62,733 nucleotides of DNA from Parashewanella curva (GCF_003675895.1 NZ_ML014778.1:1-62733); one strand, 5' to 3'; counted from the first letter of the stretch, positions 1 through 8,909 are shown. The notes: generated by a model not told the origin, from the sequence alone. A program made the numbers and translations.

Positions 1-113
1 GGTTGGCACGAAGAACGATTTGCTTTTCAAAGTTAGAGAGTATGCACGACACTGTAATTGGTTTGTTAATCAATCGTGTAGAATTTGGAATTGATATTCA
101 TGCATATCACTAA
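1..113 (+). mobile_element. 3' end of an IS1-family transposase, cut by the window edge
   Basis: Reading frame 3 is open from the first base to a TAA at 111-113. It encodes residues ending ARRTICFSKLESMHDTVIG followed by about 15 more. This matches my memory of the C-terminus of IS1 InsB-type transposases, which end with a TICFSK..EMHD..IG motif. Only about 36 residues are visible, so the element's length, its right terminal repeat and whether it is intact cannot be judged. Bases 114-211 contain no gene I can support. Confidence 0.6.
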
Positions 114-211
114 ATTAGGACACTACCGGCTAAATTTACTGAGCACTAGCTGAATTTTGAACAAAATTGTTTTATGGTAGATAACCATTTGTCACAAACA
201 GAGACTTACTA

Positions 212-943
212 ATGAGTAACGGTAACAAACAAAGTTCCATTTCTGTGATCTCTGCCCTATTGTTAGCTTTGGGCATTGCTTGTGCAGGCTATTTTATAAG
301 TGAAACCGTATATAAATCAAAGGTCGCATTGAATACGGCACAAGTAAAAGGCTTAGCGGAACGACGAGTCAAGGCCGATACAGCTTATTGGACAATACAA
401 TATAAGGTGAGTGGCACTTCTAAATCGAATATTAAGCAGATGTACCGACAATCAGAAAGTGACCAAAAGATCATTATTCAATTACTTAATCAAAGTGGGT
501 TTTCCAGTGACGAAATCAAACCCGGCGTCATAGATTATCGAGCACAAGAGTTTAGAGATGAAAATCAGAAGCTAGTAGACACCAACTATTTCCTCACCGG
601 AAAAATTGATGTTGAAACGGATAAAGTCAGATTAGTTTCAAAAGTCAGGGCCAAGCTCAATGCTCTAATTGCTCAAGGCTTAGATATTCAAAACCAAGAA
701 CCCAGCTACTACTTCACAAAGCTAAATAATATAAAGCCTGCCATGCTCAAAGAAGCTACCCAAAATGCCCGTTTAGCCGCTAACGAATTTGCGATAAATG
801 CAGGTGTTAAAGTGGGAGGGATTCGAAATGCCAGCCAAGGCAGTTTTATCGTTAGAGATGTAGGACAAAGCTATGGCGACTCCCGAAAAATTGAAAAAGA
901 CGTCAGAGTCGTCACCAGTGTTACTTTCTTTTTAACAGATTAA
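212..943 (+). CDS. SIMPL-domain (DUF541) membrane-anchored protein
   Basis: A 243-residue protein with one N-terminal hydrophobic segment (about residues 11-30) that should act as a signal anchor, followed by a periplasmic SIMPL/DUF541 domain (about 40-240). The opening VKGLAERRVKADTAYW is typical: the family starts with a V.G.a...v..D.a.W pattern. SIMPL proteins are cell-envelope proteins of unclear biochemical role, linked to oxidative stress in some species. The next gene starts 23 bases downstream on the same strand, so the two are probably co-transcribed. Function beyond family membership is unknown. Confidence 0.85.
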   Translation: MSNGNKQSSISVISALLLALGIACAGYFISETVYKSKVALNTAQVKGLAERRVKADTAYWTIQYKVSGTSKSNIKQMYRQSESDQKIIIQLLNQSGFSSDEIKPGVIDYRAQEFRDENQKLVDTNYFLTGKIDVETDKVRLVSKVRAKLNALIAQGLDIQNQEPSYYFTKLNNIKPAMLKEATQNARLAANEFAINAGVKVGGIRNASQGSFIVRDVGQSYGDSRKIEKDVRVVTSVTFFLTD

Positions 944-966
944 TAAATAAAAGACATGGAAGTATA

Positions 967-1479
967 ATGAGGCAAAATTCAACAGAAAAACTCGCCACAA
1001 TTTTTGCCGTTATTTTAGGAATTATTTATTTCACAGCGGGCATCAGTAAATTTTTTCACTGGTTTCCCCATATCATCGGCCCAATTTGGTTAATTGATGC
1101 TTTAGCAAAATATAACCTCGCTTTATTTGGCTATTTTATTGCACTCTCTCAAACCATAGTTGGAGCTTTGCTACTTACATACCGTTTCCGGCTTATAGGC
1201 GCACTGATGCTTTTGCCTATGCACTTGTGCATATTGATTATTCCCATATCGCTTGGTTGGCAAGGTACACCATATGTTAATGCGGTATTACTCTCAATGT
1301 TAATGTTAGTGATTTATGCGGATAAAAACAAACTATCAGGATTAGTCAGAAGCTCTGAAAATGAAACGACTGAAGTACCGTTTATTAGGAACTTCGCATT
1401 CAAATCCTATTCCATTAGCTTTATTGCAGTAACAGCTTTGGCTGTCTTACTAAAATATGGGCACCTTTTATTTGCATAA
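967..1479 (+). CDS. DoxX-like integral membrane protein
   Basis: A 170-residue, strongly hydrophobic protein with about five membrane segments (near residues 9-30, 52-72, 76-96, 102-117 and 147-169). The first helix with GIIYFTAGISKFFHW and the overall topology resemble DoxX/DoxD-family membrane proteins, whose roles are mostly unknown (some partner with oxidoreductases). It starts 23 bases after the SIMPL gene and ends 55 bases before the probable rbgA start. The family assignment is by pattern only and could be a neighbouring DUF. Confidence 0.6.
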   Translation: MRQNSTEKLATIFAVILGIIYFTAGISKFFHWFPHIIGPIWLIDALAKYNLALFGYFIALSQTIVGALLLTYRFRLIGALMLLPMHLCILIIPISLGWQGTPYVNAVLLSMLMLVIYADKNKLSGLVRSSENETTEVPFIRNFAFKSYSISFIAVTALAVLLKYGHLLFA

Positions 1480-1534
1480 AATGCTAAAATCTCCCACCGA
1501 TATTAAGAGAGCGATGTTGATAGGAAGGTTTTTT

Positions 1535-2479
1535 ATGTCTGGAAAAGGCATTCATTGGTATCCGGGGCATATGCACAAAGCCCGCAAAGAGATTGAAAAG
1601 GTACTGCCACAGGTTGATTTAATCATTGAGGTGCTTGACGCTCGTATTCCGTATAGCAGTGAAAACCCGATGATCCAGCAACTGCGTGGTGATAAACCTT
1701 GCATCAAGTTGCTTAATAAAAGCGATCTCGCCGACCCAGAAGTTACTGCACAATGGATTGGATACCTTGAGCAAGAGCAAGGTGTTAAAGCCAGCGCCAT
1801 TACTACTTTACAATCCGCTATGGTGAAAAAAATCCCCGATCTCTGTCGTAAATTAGTGCCTCACAGAGATACAGTAGAGAAAGATATTCGCACCATGATT
1901 ATGGGCATCCCTAATGTCGGAAAGTCTACTATCATCAATACCCTAGCAGGACGTGTGATAGCTAAGACAGGTAATGAACCTGCGGTCACTAAAGCTCAGC
2001 AACGCATCAATCTTCGTAATGGTATTGTGCTTTCTGATACTCCCGGTATTCTTTGGCCTAAAGTCGACAACCCTGCCAGCAGTTATCGTCTAGCCGTCAC
2101 AGGTGCGATTAAAGACACCGCAATGGAGTATGATGACGTTGCTATGTTTGCCGCAGAATACTTCCTTGAGGCTTATCCTGAGGAAATCTGTAAACGCTAT
2201 AATCTTGATGAATTGCCAAGGCAAGACATTGAATTATTAGAAGCCATTGGCCGCCGTCACGGTGCTCTGCGCTCTGGTGGCACGATTGATTATCATAAAG
2301 CTTCTGAAGTTTTACTTCATGATTATCGCAGCGGAAAAATCGGCCAACTAACACTAGAAACGCCTGCAATGGCTGAAAAAGAAAAAATTGTAGTAGCAGA
2401 AATGATAGCGATTAAAGAAGCTGAGAAAAAAGCTAAAGATGAGGCTCGACGCAAAAAACATTCTGGGAAAAGACATTAA
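1535..2479 (+). CDS. rbgA: Ribosome biogenesis GTPase RbgA/YlqF
   Basis: A circularly permuted GTPase of the YlqF/RbgA family, which assists late assembly of the large ribosomal subunit. The G motifs appear in permuted order: NKSD at residues 61-64 (G4), GIPNVGKS at 124-131 (P-loop) and DTPG at 168-171 (G3). The opening HWYPGHMHKA is the family hallmark. I chose the ATG at 1535 because AGGAAGG lies just upstream and the protein then starts MSGKGIHWYPGH as in relatives; an earlier in-frame start at 1457 would overlap the preceding gene. The C-terminal tail is Lys/Glu-rich. A second, decayed copy of this 3' end lies at 3960-4153. Confidence 0.93.
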   Translation: MSGKGIHWYPGHMHKARKEIEKVLPQVDLIIEVLDARIPYSSENPMIQQLRGDKPCIKLLNKSDLADPEVTAQWIGYLEQEQGVKASAITTLQSAMVKKIPDLCRKLVPHRDTVEKDIRTMIMGIPNVGKSTIINTLAGRVIAKTGNEPAVTKAQQRINLRNGIVLSDTPGILWPKVDNPASSYRLAVTGAIKDTAMEYDDVAMFAAEYFLEAYPEEICKRYNLDELPRQDIELLEAIGRRHGALRSGGTIDYHKASEVLLHDYRSGKIGQLTLETPAMAEKEKIVVAEMIAIKEAEKKAKDEARRKKHSGKRH

Positions 2480-2634
2480 TACTTACCCCATCTGTATAGA
2501 GCCTATATAGAGACACACTTTTGAGTGCATCAATTTATAAAGAATCCAATATTTCTATATTGATGCACCTCACACTCTAACTATACATGTAACCCTGATA
2601 ACAAAATTTTATATTGATTAAGCTATGAGCACAA

Positions 2635-3726
2635 TCAACTCTTAGTCTGTGATTGTGTATAAAAAGGATAGCCAAGTTGATTAAGAAGATCTGTCAAAAC
2701 CACCTCTTCAAGTCTATGTAGTCCAACTTCTGTTTTCTCTACAGCCTTTGTTTTAAACTTGAGTTGTCCCTCTTCATTCAAGCAAGGCCTTAGACGTACT
2801 TTACAAGGTGCGTCAGCCAATTCCATTGTCACAGTATCTAGGTAATTTGCAAATATATATTGTACTGACCCATCATAATCACTCTCTTTAAACGGCGGAG
2901 GCACTTTACCATTTTTCTTGTCAATCATAACTCTGCACACTTCATCGACGTTTATTGCTCCCTGCTTTATTTTTTCAAACAAAAATTTTGCCACACTCTC
3001 TTTATCCATGGGTGTTGTTGCGAATACTTGCTCTCCAGAACCAACCCGAAGCAACGCCTCATCATCATTTAATAAAAATAGAGGATCACCTTGCGCGATT
3101 AACTTAAAACCTTCTACGTCAGCACATGAACTTAAACCCACCTTAGATAAATCTATAGAAATATCGTCTGCCTCAGGCTTTGAATTAGAGTAAGCAGAAC
3201 AAACAACTTTATCATATGCCCGTTCAGGTAATGGCGAAGCTGCTGCTTCTACGGTTTTGATATCAAATAACTTAATCTGCTCTTCTTTTGATAATGCATC
3301 AATTTCATTTAACTTTTCCTGCAACTTTTCAGCATTCACTCTAGGAAAAAATAGCGAATAACATACAACCTGTGTCAACGACTCTACAACCTTACAACAT
3401 ATATATTTCGAATCTTTATATTGCTCGAATCCTAATCTATCAATAAACCTAACCGTTAACTGTGAACTGCTCTTCATTGTATGAAAGGTAATAGAATTAA
3501 AAAAAACGGCTTTTAGAAAACCCTCACTTGGACTTACCATATAATTGATTAATAAGGTTCCACCCAAGTGACAAAGTTCTCTTAAAATTCTCTTATTTTC
3601 TTGTCTAAAGTGAGTTTTATCTACGACAAAGTTTATGGCTGGTTCAAACATAGCTTGACTGCCAAATCTTCCCGCAACCGCCATTGCTGTAGAGGCTACT
3701 AACGGGGAACCTCCTAAATAAGCCAT
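2635..3726 (-). CDS. Hypothetical protein, probably N-terminally truncated
   Basis: Not recognised. The annotated part is 363 residues from an ATG at 3726, but the reading frame stays open upstream to a stop at 3901-3903. The extra 58 codons read like real protein (for example PYPAPQILKPFYLALGVPEG), with no good start codon. So the original gene was probably longer and lost its 5' end. The N-terminal part is hydrophobic and Ala/Gly-rich; the C-terminal half is soluble, mixed alpha/beta. The broken 5' side abuts a duplicated rbgA fragment (3960-4153), which suggests it arrived by, or was damaged in, an insertion next to rbgA. It may no longer be functional. Confidence 0.55.
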   Translation of the reverse strand: MAYLGGSPLVASTAMAVAGRFGSQAMFEPAINFVVDKTHFRQENKRILRELCHLGGTLLINYMVSPSEGFLKAVFFNSITFHTMKSSSQLTVRFIDRLGFEQYKDSKYICCKVVESLTQVVCYSLFFPRVNAEKLQEKLNEIDALSKEEQIKLFDIKTVEAAASPLPERAYDKVVCSAYSNSKPEADDISIDLSKVGLSSCADVEGFKLIAQGDPLFLLNDDEALLRVGSGEQVFATTPMDKESVAKFLFEKIKQGAINVDEVCRVMIDKKNGKVPPPFKESDYDGSVQYIFANYLDTVTMELADAPCKVRLRPCLNEEGQLKFKTKAVEKTEVGLHRLEEVVLTDLLNQLGYPFYTQSQTKS

Positions 3727-3959
3727 AATAGATAACGGTAATAGTGTGTCGATAGTAGCCTTTACTGCAACAGAAAAAGCTTTACTGTTGATTATAAGCT
3801 TTTGAACATCAGGCTCTTCTCCTTCAGGAACACCTAAGGCTAAATAAAAAGGTTTTAAAATTTGAGGAGCAGGGTATGGAGTAATAATGATTATTTGCCA
3901 TTACAAAATCAACTTGATGATATTTTAGGCAAAAAAGCTAAACCATAACTGAATGAAGT

Positions 3960-4153
3960 ATTGAAAATCACAAAGCCTCAGAAGTCCTCCACCACAACCA
4001 CCGAAGTGGCAAAATCGGCCAGCTCACTATGGAAGCACCAACAATGGCTAAAAAGAAAAAGTTGAAGTAGCAGAAATGCTAGCGATAAAAAAAGCTGAGA
4101 AAAAAGCCAAAGATGAGGCTAGACGTAAAAAGCATTCAGGAAAAAGACATTAA
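3960..4153 (+). pseudogene. Decayed duplicate of the rbgA 3' end
   Basis: These bases align with the last roughly 195 bases of the intact rbgA (about 2285-2479), including the GQLT..AP segment and the Lys-rich tail ending in the same KRH-stop. The copy has many substitutions and one missing A in the Ala-Lys-Lys-Glu region, so it cannot be read through. It has no start. The region 3727-4198 otherwise holds only the upstream extension of the preceding minus-strand gene. The orphan gene therefore lies between two copies of the rbgA terminus, as expected when incoming DNA carries a replacement 3' end, or after a local duplication. Confidence 0.8.
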
Positions 4154-4198
4154 CTCTCTGGTAGATTGGCTTCATTTATAAAATAATGAAAACATCTT

Positions 4199-4510
4199 AT
4201 GGCCAAGCCTATAGAAGTTATTGAAGTCACTGTTTGGTACAGCTACCAAGCAAGTTTTCCACAGAAAATAGACGCTGGAAACTTGCTTTATATAAAAGAA
4301 TTGCTCCGCAAGGATAAAAATTGGGTTTTAATCAAGTTTAAAGTCAACCCTGTAGGGGGAGCAAAGAAATCAAAAAACCTTAACTTTCAAGTGGGCATTT
4401 TTCATGAAAAAGGTAAGTTCGAAAAGCTGGATTACGCTCCACAAAAGATAACTCACCAATTTAATATTACAGATGAGTTTCTTAGAATGCTCAATGCGAA
4501 AAGAAGATGA
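4199..4510 (+). CDS. Small hypothetical protein
   Basis: A 103-residue protein that I do not recognise. It opens MAKPIEVIEVTVWYSY and is basic, with several beta-strand-like stretches and no signal peptide or membrane segment. There is no clear ribosome binding site before the ATG at 4199, so the start is uncertain. It follows directly after the rbgA 3' fragment and may belong to the same inserted block. It is plausibly real because its composition is protein-like throughout, but support is limited to an intact open frame. Confidence 0.4.
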   Translation: MAKPIEVIEVTVWYSYQASFPQKIDAGNLLYIKELLRKDKNWVLIKFKVNPVGGAKKSKNLNFQVGIFHEKGKFEKLDYAPQKITHQFNITDEFLRMLNAKRR

Positions 4511-4520
4511 ATCAATTAAA

Positions 4521-4554
4521 GACCTGATACTTGAATGAAATCTGCTATCAGGTC
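4521..4554 (+). terminator. Possible terminator hairpin after the 103-residue ORF
   Basis: GACCTGATA (4521-4529) pairs perfectly with TATCAGGTC (4546-4554) across a 16-base loop. It is followed by a T-rich but interrupted stretch, so termination is only moderately supported. Confidence 0.4.
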
Positions 4555-4564
4555 GTTGGTTTAT

Positions 4565-4843
4565 TTAAAACTCGTCCTGTTTAAACTCAGCGATGGTATC
4601 GCCTTTAAACTGCTTTTTTAACTCAGACTTAGACAGCTCATTAATCTGTCCTTCTGAGCCAATAGTAAAATGATCAGTTTGTTCCAAGTGACGAGCTTGA
4701 TATAGCATAACCACTTGCAACGCATGCTCACGCTGCTCTTCAGTTAACGCCACACCATTTTCCCATTTACCTAATTCCATCGCAGAGCGCATACGTTGGT
4801 ACACTTCCTCTGGCATATCATCAATGATTTTATGCAAATCCAT
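4565..4843 (-). CDS. YeaC-like DUF1315 family protein
   Basis: A 92-residue cytoplasmic protein of the DUF1315/YeaC family. The pattern MPEEVYQRMRSAMELGKWENG followed by LT.EQRE..LQ is, from memory, the family signature. Function is unknown. Its start codon shares a base with the stop of the zinc-ribbon gene upstream (both touch 4843), so the two are translationally coupled within a minus-strand group that also includes the M14 peptidase gene. Confidence 0.8.
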   Translation of the reverse strand: MDLHKIIDDMPEEVYQRMRSAMELGKWENGVALTEEQREHALQVVMLYQARHLEQTDHFTIGSEGQINELSKSELKKQFKGDTIAEFKQDEF

Positions 4844-5160
4844 TAGACGCTCCTACGTTTGTGTAAAATGATTCGAACTCGAGTGATCAAATAGCCAATA
4901 AAGCCAAATGTGAAACACACTGCACCCGCATACATGCGATTGCCTTCAGCTGGCTCACCACCCCAAAACCAAATCACCACTCCGGCTACAAATAAGGTCA
5001 TGGCAATAAAGCTATGAGTTTGAAGTTTACTGGCTTGATTGATTTTAGCGATATTCAATCTCGCTTCATTGTCACCCGTCAATTTAGCATCACAATGTTG
5101 ACATTGCTTAGCCAAACTTGAGATCTGCTTTTTACAATATGGGCAAGGAATGAGTGCCAT
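4843..5160 (-). CDS. Zinc-ribbon membrane protein
   Basis: A 105-residue protein with an N-terminal zinc ribbon (CPYC at residues 6-9 and CQHC at about 20-23) and two hydrophobic segments (about 52-68 and 79-94). The likely layout is a cytosolic metal-binding head anchored in the inner membrane. It starts one base after the end of the M14 carboxypeptidase gene and overlaps the YeaC-like gene by one base, so all three are probably one transcript. No specific role can be assigned. Confidence 0.65.
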   Translation of the reverse strand: MALIPCPYCKKQISSLAKQCQHCDAKLTGDNEARLNIAKINQASKLQTHSFIAMTLFVAGVVIWFWGGEPAEGNRMYAGAVCFTFGFIGYLITRVRIILHKRRSV

Positions 5161-5161
5161 C

Positions 5162-6292
5162 TTATTTTCCTAATTTATTTACAACCGCTAGCATCGCCAA
5201 CAATGATGCTTCACCAATATATACGCTTCGCTCTGGTGACCAGCCCATAAATGGATCTGGTAAGTTGTCATTATCTTTGAATGGCATTTCTAAAGTATTA
5301 GATAAACAATCAAAGGTATGTGCCACCCAGTTAGAAGCGACTGTTAGGTTAGCTTGACCAGGTTCGTCTTTGTCATAACCAAATTCAGTTTGAAAATCTG
5401 CTGAAGCCATTTGTAATGCAGATACAAAATCAGCTTGGAGGTTAGCTAAGCGTTCACTGTAATTTGGTACGCCTTCTGCTCCAGCAAGAAATACATAAGG
5501 CAAGCCTTCATCACCGTGTACGTCATAAAATAAATCCACACCTGTCTGCTTCATTTTTTCAGTAACGTAATACACCTCAGGGCTTTTTTCTAAACTTGGT
5601 GATTGCCACTCACGGTTTAGGTTTACACCCACAGCATTAGTACGCAAATGGCCACGAACACTGCCATCAGGATTCATGTTTGGTACAATGTAGAAGTTAG
5701 CTTTGTCTAATAAACTCTTAGACGTTGGGCAGTTTTGATCAAGTAAACGGTGTAGAAGACCTTCTACTGTCCACTCAGCCATAGTTTCTCCCGGATGCTG
5801 GCGAGCCGTGATCCAAATATTCTTTTTAGAAGCATCACCATCACCGACTTTCACTAGCGTCATATCACGACCATCTAGCGTCAAACCTAAGTGCTCTAAT
5901 GACACTTCAGGATGTAGTTGCACTGAACTTAATAGGTCTAAATGACGTTCATAGCTGTAAGGAGCAAAATAAGCTATTTGGATGGCATCACATTGTAGTT
6001 CTAACTTAATGGTTAGCTTGCCATCTTTGAATTCAGTTGGAACACGGAACCAGTTATCACGGTCATAACTTGCAACGGCATCATACCCTTCCCAACCTTT
6101 TATATAAGAAGAAGTACCAGCGTTTAGGATATTGAACGAGTATTCACTACCCACTTGCCCCTGAAAACGAAAGTTAAACCACTGATAAAACTCACCACCT
6201 TCATCAGGGCGAATATTTAGCTCAATATTGTCTTTATTTTCAATGCTGATGACTTCAATATTGCCGCCATCGAAATTATCGGTAATACGCAT
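5162..6292 (-). CDS. M14-family zinc carboxypeptidase (cytosolic type)
   Basis: A 376-residue M14 peptidase. An N-terminal beta-rich domain (about 1-120) precedes the catalytic domain. HPGE near residue 165 gives the first zinc ligands (HxxE), NMNPDGSVRGHLRTNAVG carries the substrate-binding Asn-Arg, and DVHGDE gives the third zinc ligand. The catalytic Glu is probably in SNTLEMPFKD. There is no signal peptide, as expected for the cytosolic carboxypeptidase-like M14D branch related to eukaryotic AGBL/CCP enzymes that trim acidic tails. The bacterial substrate is unknown. It is first in a three-gene group with the zinc-ribbon and YeaC-like genes. Confidence 0.85.
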   Translation of the reverse strand: MRITDNFDGGNIEVISIENKDNIELNIRPDEGGEFYQWFNFRFQGQVGSEYSFNILNAGTSSYIKGWEGYDAVASYDRDNWFRVPTEFKDGKLTIKLELQCDAIQIAYFAPYSYERHLDLLSSVQLHPEVSLEHLGLTLDGRDMTLVKVGDGDASKKNIWITARQHPGETMAEWTVEGLLHRLLDQNCPTSKSLLDKANFYIVPNMNPDGSVRGHLRTNAVGVNLNREWQSPSLEKSPEVYYVTEKMKQTGVDLFYDVHGDEGLPYVFLAGAEGVPNYSERLANLQADFVSALQMASADFQTEFGYDKDEPGQANLTVASNWVAHTFDCLSNTLEMPFKDNDNLPDPFMGWSPERSVYIGEASLLAMLAVVNKLGK

Positions 6293-6357
6293 ACGTTTAT
6301 TCTCTTTTAATTTTTAGCGAATATTATACCCGTGATGCTTCAATATGCACGGCTATA

Positions 6358-7551
6358 TCACTGAACTTGAGCAATAGCCTTGCAAATAACCGGAATATTA
6401 CTTGTGGTCATTCCAGCAACGCTTATTCGACCTGAGCCAACAATGTAAATGGCAAACTGTTCACGAAGTTGCTGAACTTGTTCTATATTCAAACCTGAAA
6501 AACTGAACATCCCCATTTGCTGTTTGATAAAGCTGAAATCTTGCTTCACCCCTTCAGCCATTAAGGTTTCAACAAATAGTTCACGCATTTGAGCTATACG
6601 AATACGCATTTCTGCTAACTCTTGTTGCCATTGTAGGTTTAACTCAGCATCACTCAAAATAGTACTCACAATAAGAGCACCATGAGCTGGAGGATTAGAA
6701 TAGTTGGCACGAATCACACGCTTTATTTGGCTGTACGAACAAGCCGCGACATCAGAGTTTTCAGCAACAAGGGTTAATGCACCGATGCGTTCATTGTACA
6801 AACCAAAGTTTTTGGAAAATGAATTAGCCACAATTAGCTCAGGCACTTTAGCAGCAACAATACGTAAGCCTTGTGCATCGTCTTCAATGCCACGTCCAAA
6901 ACCTTGGTAAGCAAAATCAAAAAATGGTATCAGCTCTTTTTCAAGACATAAGTCAGCAATTATTTGCCACTGTTCATCATCTAAATCAATACCTGTAGGG
7001 TTATGACAACAGCCATGAAGAAGTACCAAATCCCCAGCATTGGCATGTTGAAGATCGGCAAGAAAAGCGTCGAAATCTAAACCATGAGTGCCTTCGTTGT
7101 AATAACCGTAGGTTTTGACTTCAAGTCCTACCGTAGTGAAAATATTTTGATGATTTGCCCAAGTTGGGTTACTCACCCAAATAGTACGAGATTGAGTGTG
7201 GCGTAAAATAAATTCAGAGCCAATTCTTAATGCACCTGTACCTCCAGGGGCTTGCACTGTTACCGCACGTTTTTGTGCGATGACCTCAGCATTGTCACCA
7301 AACAACAAAGTTTGAACAGCATGATTAAACTGTTGAACACCTTCGATTCCCAAGTAGTTCTTACTTTTTTCTATTTCTAATAACTTAGCTTCTGCCCTTT
7401 TCACCACATTGAGAATTGGCGTTTGCCCTGCGTCATCTTTATATACTCCAACGCCAAGGTTTACTTTCGTTTTGCGAGTATCGGCTTTAAAGGCGTCATT
7501 CAAGCCAAGAATAGGATCCGCGGCCGCTTGTTCAATATGGGTGAAAATCAT
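6358..7551 (-). CDS. Aromatic/aspartate aminotransferase (class I PLP)
   Basis: A 397-residue class Ia aminotransferase close to AspC/TyrB. The opening MIFTHIEQAAADPILGLNDAF and KVNLGVGVYKD are typical. The PLP lysine lies in NSFSKNFGLYNERIGAL, and the substrate-carboxylate arginine is in the C-terminal half (GSGRISVAG). It transfers amino groups between aspartate or aromatic amino acids and 2-oxoglutarate in the cytosol. AspC and TyrB cannot be separated reliably by eye, so I give no symbol. It is a single gene, with two tRNA genes upstream on the same strand separated by a terminator. Confidence 0.88.
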   Translation of the reverse strand: MIFTHIEQAAADPILGLNDAFKADTRKTKVNLGVGVYKDDAGQTPILNVVKRAEAKLLEIEKSKNYLGIEGVQQFNHAVQTLLFGDNAEVIAQKRAVTVQAPGGTGALRIGSEFILRHTQSRTIWVSNPTWANHQNIFTTVGLEVKTYGYYNEGTHGLDFDAFLADLQHANAGDLVLLHGCCHNPTGIDLDDEQWQIIADLCLEKELIPFFDFAYQGFGRGIEDDAQGLRIVAAKVPELIVANSFSKNFGLYNERIGALTLVAENSDVAACSYSQIKRVIRANYSNPPAHGALIVSTILSDAELNLQWQQELAEMRIRIAQMRELFVETLMAEGVKQDFSFIKQQMGMFSFSGLNIEQVQQLREQFAIYIVGSGRISVAGMTTSNIPVICKAIAQVQ

Positions 7552-7634
7552 GGACTTTTCCTAAGAAAGGTAAAATTGATACTATTTTAACATCAAGAAA
7601 AAATGAGTTGGAACCTGAAAAGGTTATGAATGCA

Positions 7635-7665
7635 AAAAAGCCTCAACAAATGTTGAGGCTTTTTC
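7635..7665 (-). terminator. Terminator downstream of the tRNA genes
   Basis: GCCTCAACA (7640-7648) pairs with TGTTGAGGC (7651-7659) with a two-base loop. A-tracts and T-tracts flank both sides, so it can act in both directions; on the minus strand it lies just after tRNA-Leu. Confidence 0.8.
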
Positions 7666-7673
7666 ACTTATGA

Positions 7674-7760
7674 TGGTACCCGAGGCCAGACTTGAACTGG
7701 CACGCTGTTACCAGCGAGGGATTTTAAATCCCTTGTGTCTACCGATTCCACCACTCGGGC
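7674..7760 (-). tRNA. tRNA-Leu (anticodon TAA)
   Basis: An 87-base tRNA including an encoded CCA. The acceptor GCCCGAG (starting at 7760) pairs with CTCGGGT, leaving the G1-U72 pair also seen in E. coli leuZ. The long variable arm typical of class II tRNA is present (CTCGCTGGTAACAGCG region). The anticodon loop shows TTAAA after GGGAT, giving TAA. The T-loop TTCAAGTC is present. Confidence 0.93.
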
Positions 7761-7813
7761 AAAACTGTTGTTTCAACGCTGAAGCACTAAAACTTAATTT
7801 CTCATAATAAATC

Positions 7814-7887
7814 TGGAGGCGCGACCCGGAGTCGAACCGAGATCGACGGATTTGCAATCCGCAGCATAGCCATTCTGCCATCGCGCC
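7814..7887 (-). tRNA. tRNA-Cys (anticodon GCA)
   Basis: A 74-base tRNA with an encoded CCA. The acceptor GGCGCGA pairs with TCGCGCC, the discriminator is T (the Cys identity element) and the anticodon stem GCGGATTGCAAATCCG places GCA in the loop. The T-loop GTTCGACTC is present. It lies 53 bases upstream of tRNA-Leu on the same strand, so the two are likely one transcript ending at the 7640-7659 terminator. Confidence 0.93.
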
Positions 7888-8047
7888 TTTCAAATCCAGT
7901 CTGGTTCTAACTTCACTTTCGTGCCGCTGTTCCCTGACTGCGAGATGCATTCTACGGTTTTCGACTTAAGAGTCAATCAGGATTTTATAAAAATTCAGAA
8001 AATCGCGTTCATTTGAAGATTAATGCATCAAAAGCTTTATTTTTTCA

Positions 8048-8734
8048 TCAAGTTGTCGAGGATTTAGGCAGCCGTTGATAAAGTGCTTTTACGTAATCCT
8101 CTCTTTGACCTGTTTCTTTCAAGTATTTACTCATGAGATCTAACCTTTGAATGTATTCTGATTTATTCTTTGTTTTTACTTTTCTTGCTGCTTGAGCAAT
8201 AACTTCTTCTCTTATAGCTTCTCGAGTAGCACTTATATCTGCGTGATACATTTGAACTCTAGTTTGATAGTCAATTTCTGAAAGGCTGTTCGTATCGTCT
8301 AATTGCTCTAGCTTACGCGGAGATATAGTTGGGACAACACTCATAGTTTCTGAGGGTTTTCGCCTTTTCTTCGGATTAATCGAACCTAAAGCAAATGGTG
8401 TTTCTTCGAGCGAACGAGCATCATCTCTATGCCTTCGAGAATACCTTAATGCTTGCAATTTGGATTCTTTAGCACATGGGTTCTGTGCATGAATTGATGC
8501 TGGTTTATAAAAAACCCCTAAAGCCTCTCCTTTTTTCTTTTTAAATTGAACTAAAGTTCGACTGGAAAAATGGCTAGGCAGGCTTTGCTCTCGTTGAAAT
8601 AGACACTCCGGCGAAGTAGTGACTCGCTCAAGTTGATAAGAGGCTAACCTTCCCTGTCTGTGTGGTGGCGGAGAAAAAGGAAGGTTACCCCATGATGGGC
8701 CAGCTTGCTGAGAAGGTGATGTGGGACTTGCCAT
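8048..8734 (-). CDS. Hypothetical basic protein with a nuclear-localisation-like motif
   Basis: A 228-residue protein that I do not recognise. The start is supported by AAGGAGG five bases before the ATG. The N-terminal 35 residues are Pro/Ser/Gln-rich (MASPTSPSQQAGPSWG), the middle is basic, and NPKKRRKPSE near residues 123-132 resembles a monopartite eukaryotic nuclear localisation signal. The last 80 residues look helical and charged. No signal peptide or membrane segment is visible. It is divergent from the receptor-like gene at 8910. The layout is compatible with a translocated effector, but no secretion system lies in this window and the motif may be chance. Confidence 0.55.
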   Translation of the reverse strand: MASPTSPSQQAGPSWGNLPFSPPPHRQGRLASYQLERVTTSPECLFQREQSLPSHFSSRTLVQFKKKKGEALGVFYKPASIHAQNPCAKESKLQALRYSRRHRDDARSLEETPFALGSINPKKRRKPSETMSVVPTISPRKLEQLDDTNSLSEIDYQTRVQMYHADISATREAIREEVIAQAARKVKTKNKSEYIQRLDLMSKYLKETGQREDYVKALYQRLPKSSTT

Positions 8735-8909
8735 GACATCCTCCTTCAGATAAATTTTCAGTAAGTTGATTGTTCAACCTAACTTAGTTCATGACAAGTT
8801 AAAGTTTGTCAATATAGCTTAACCCCATGTTTTATAACGATCAGTTATTAACCTGATGCTGCTTGAAGTGTTACTTTCAGTTAGACATTACCACTGCATT
8901 TACCACTCT

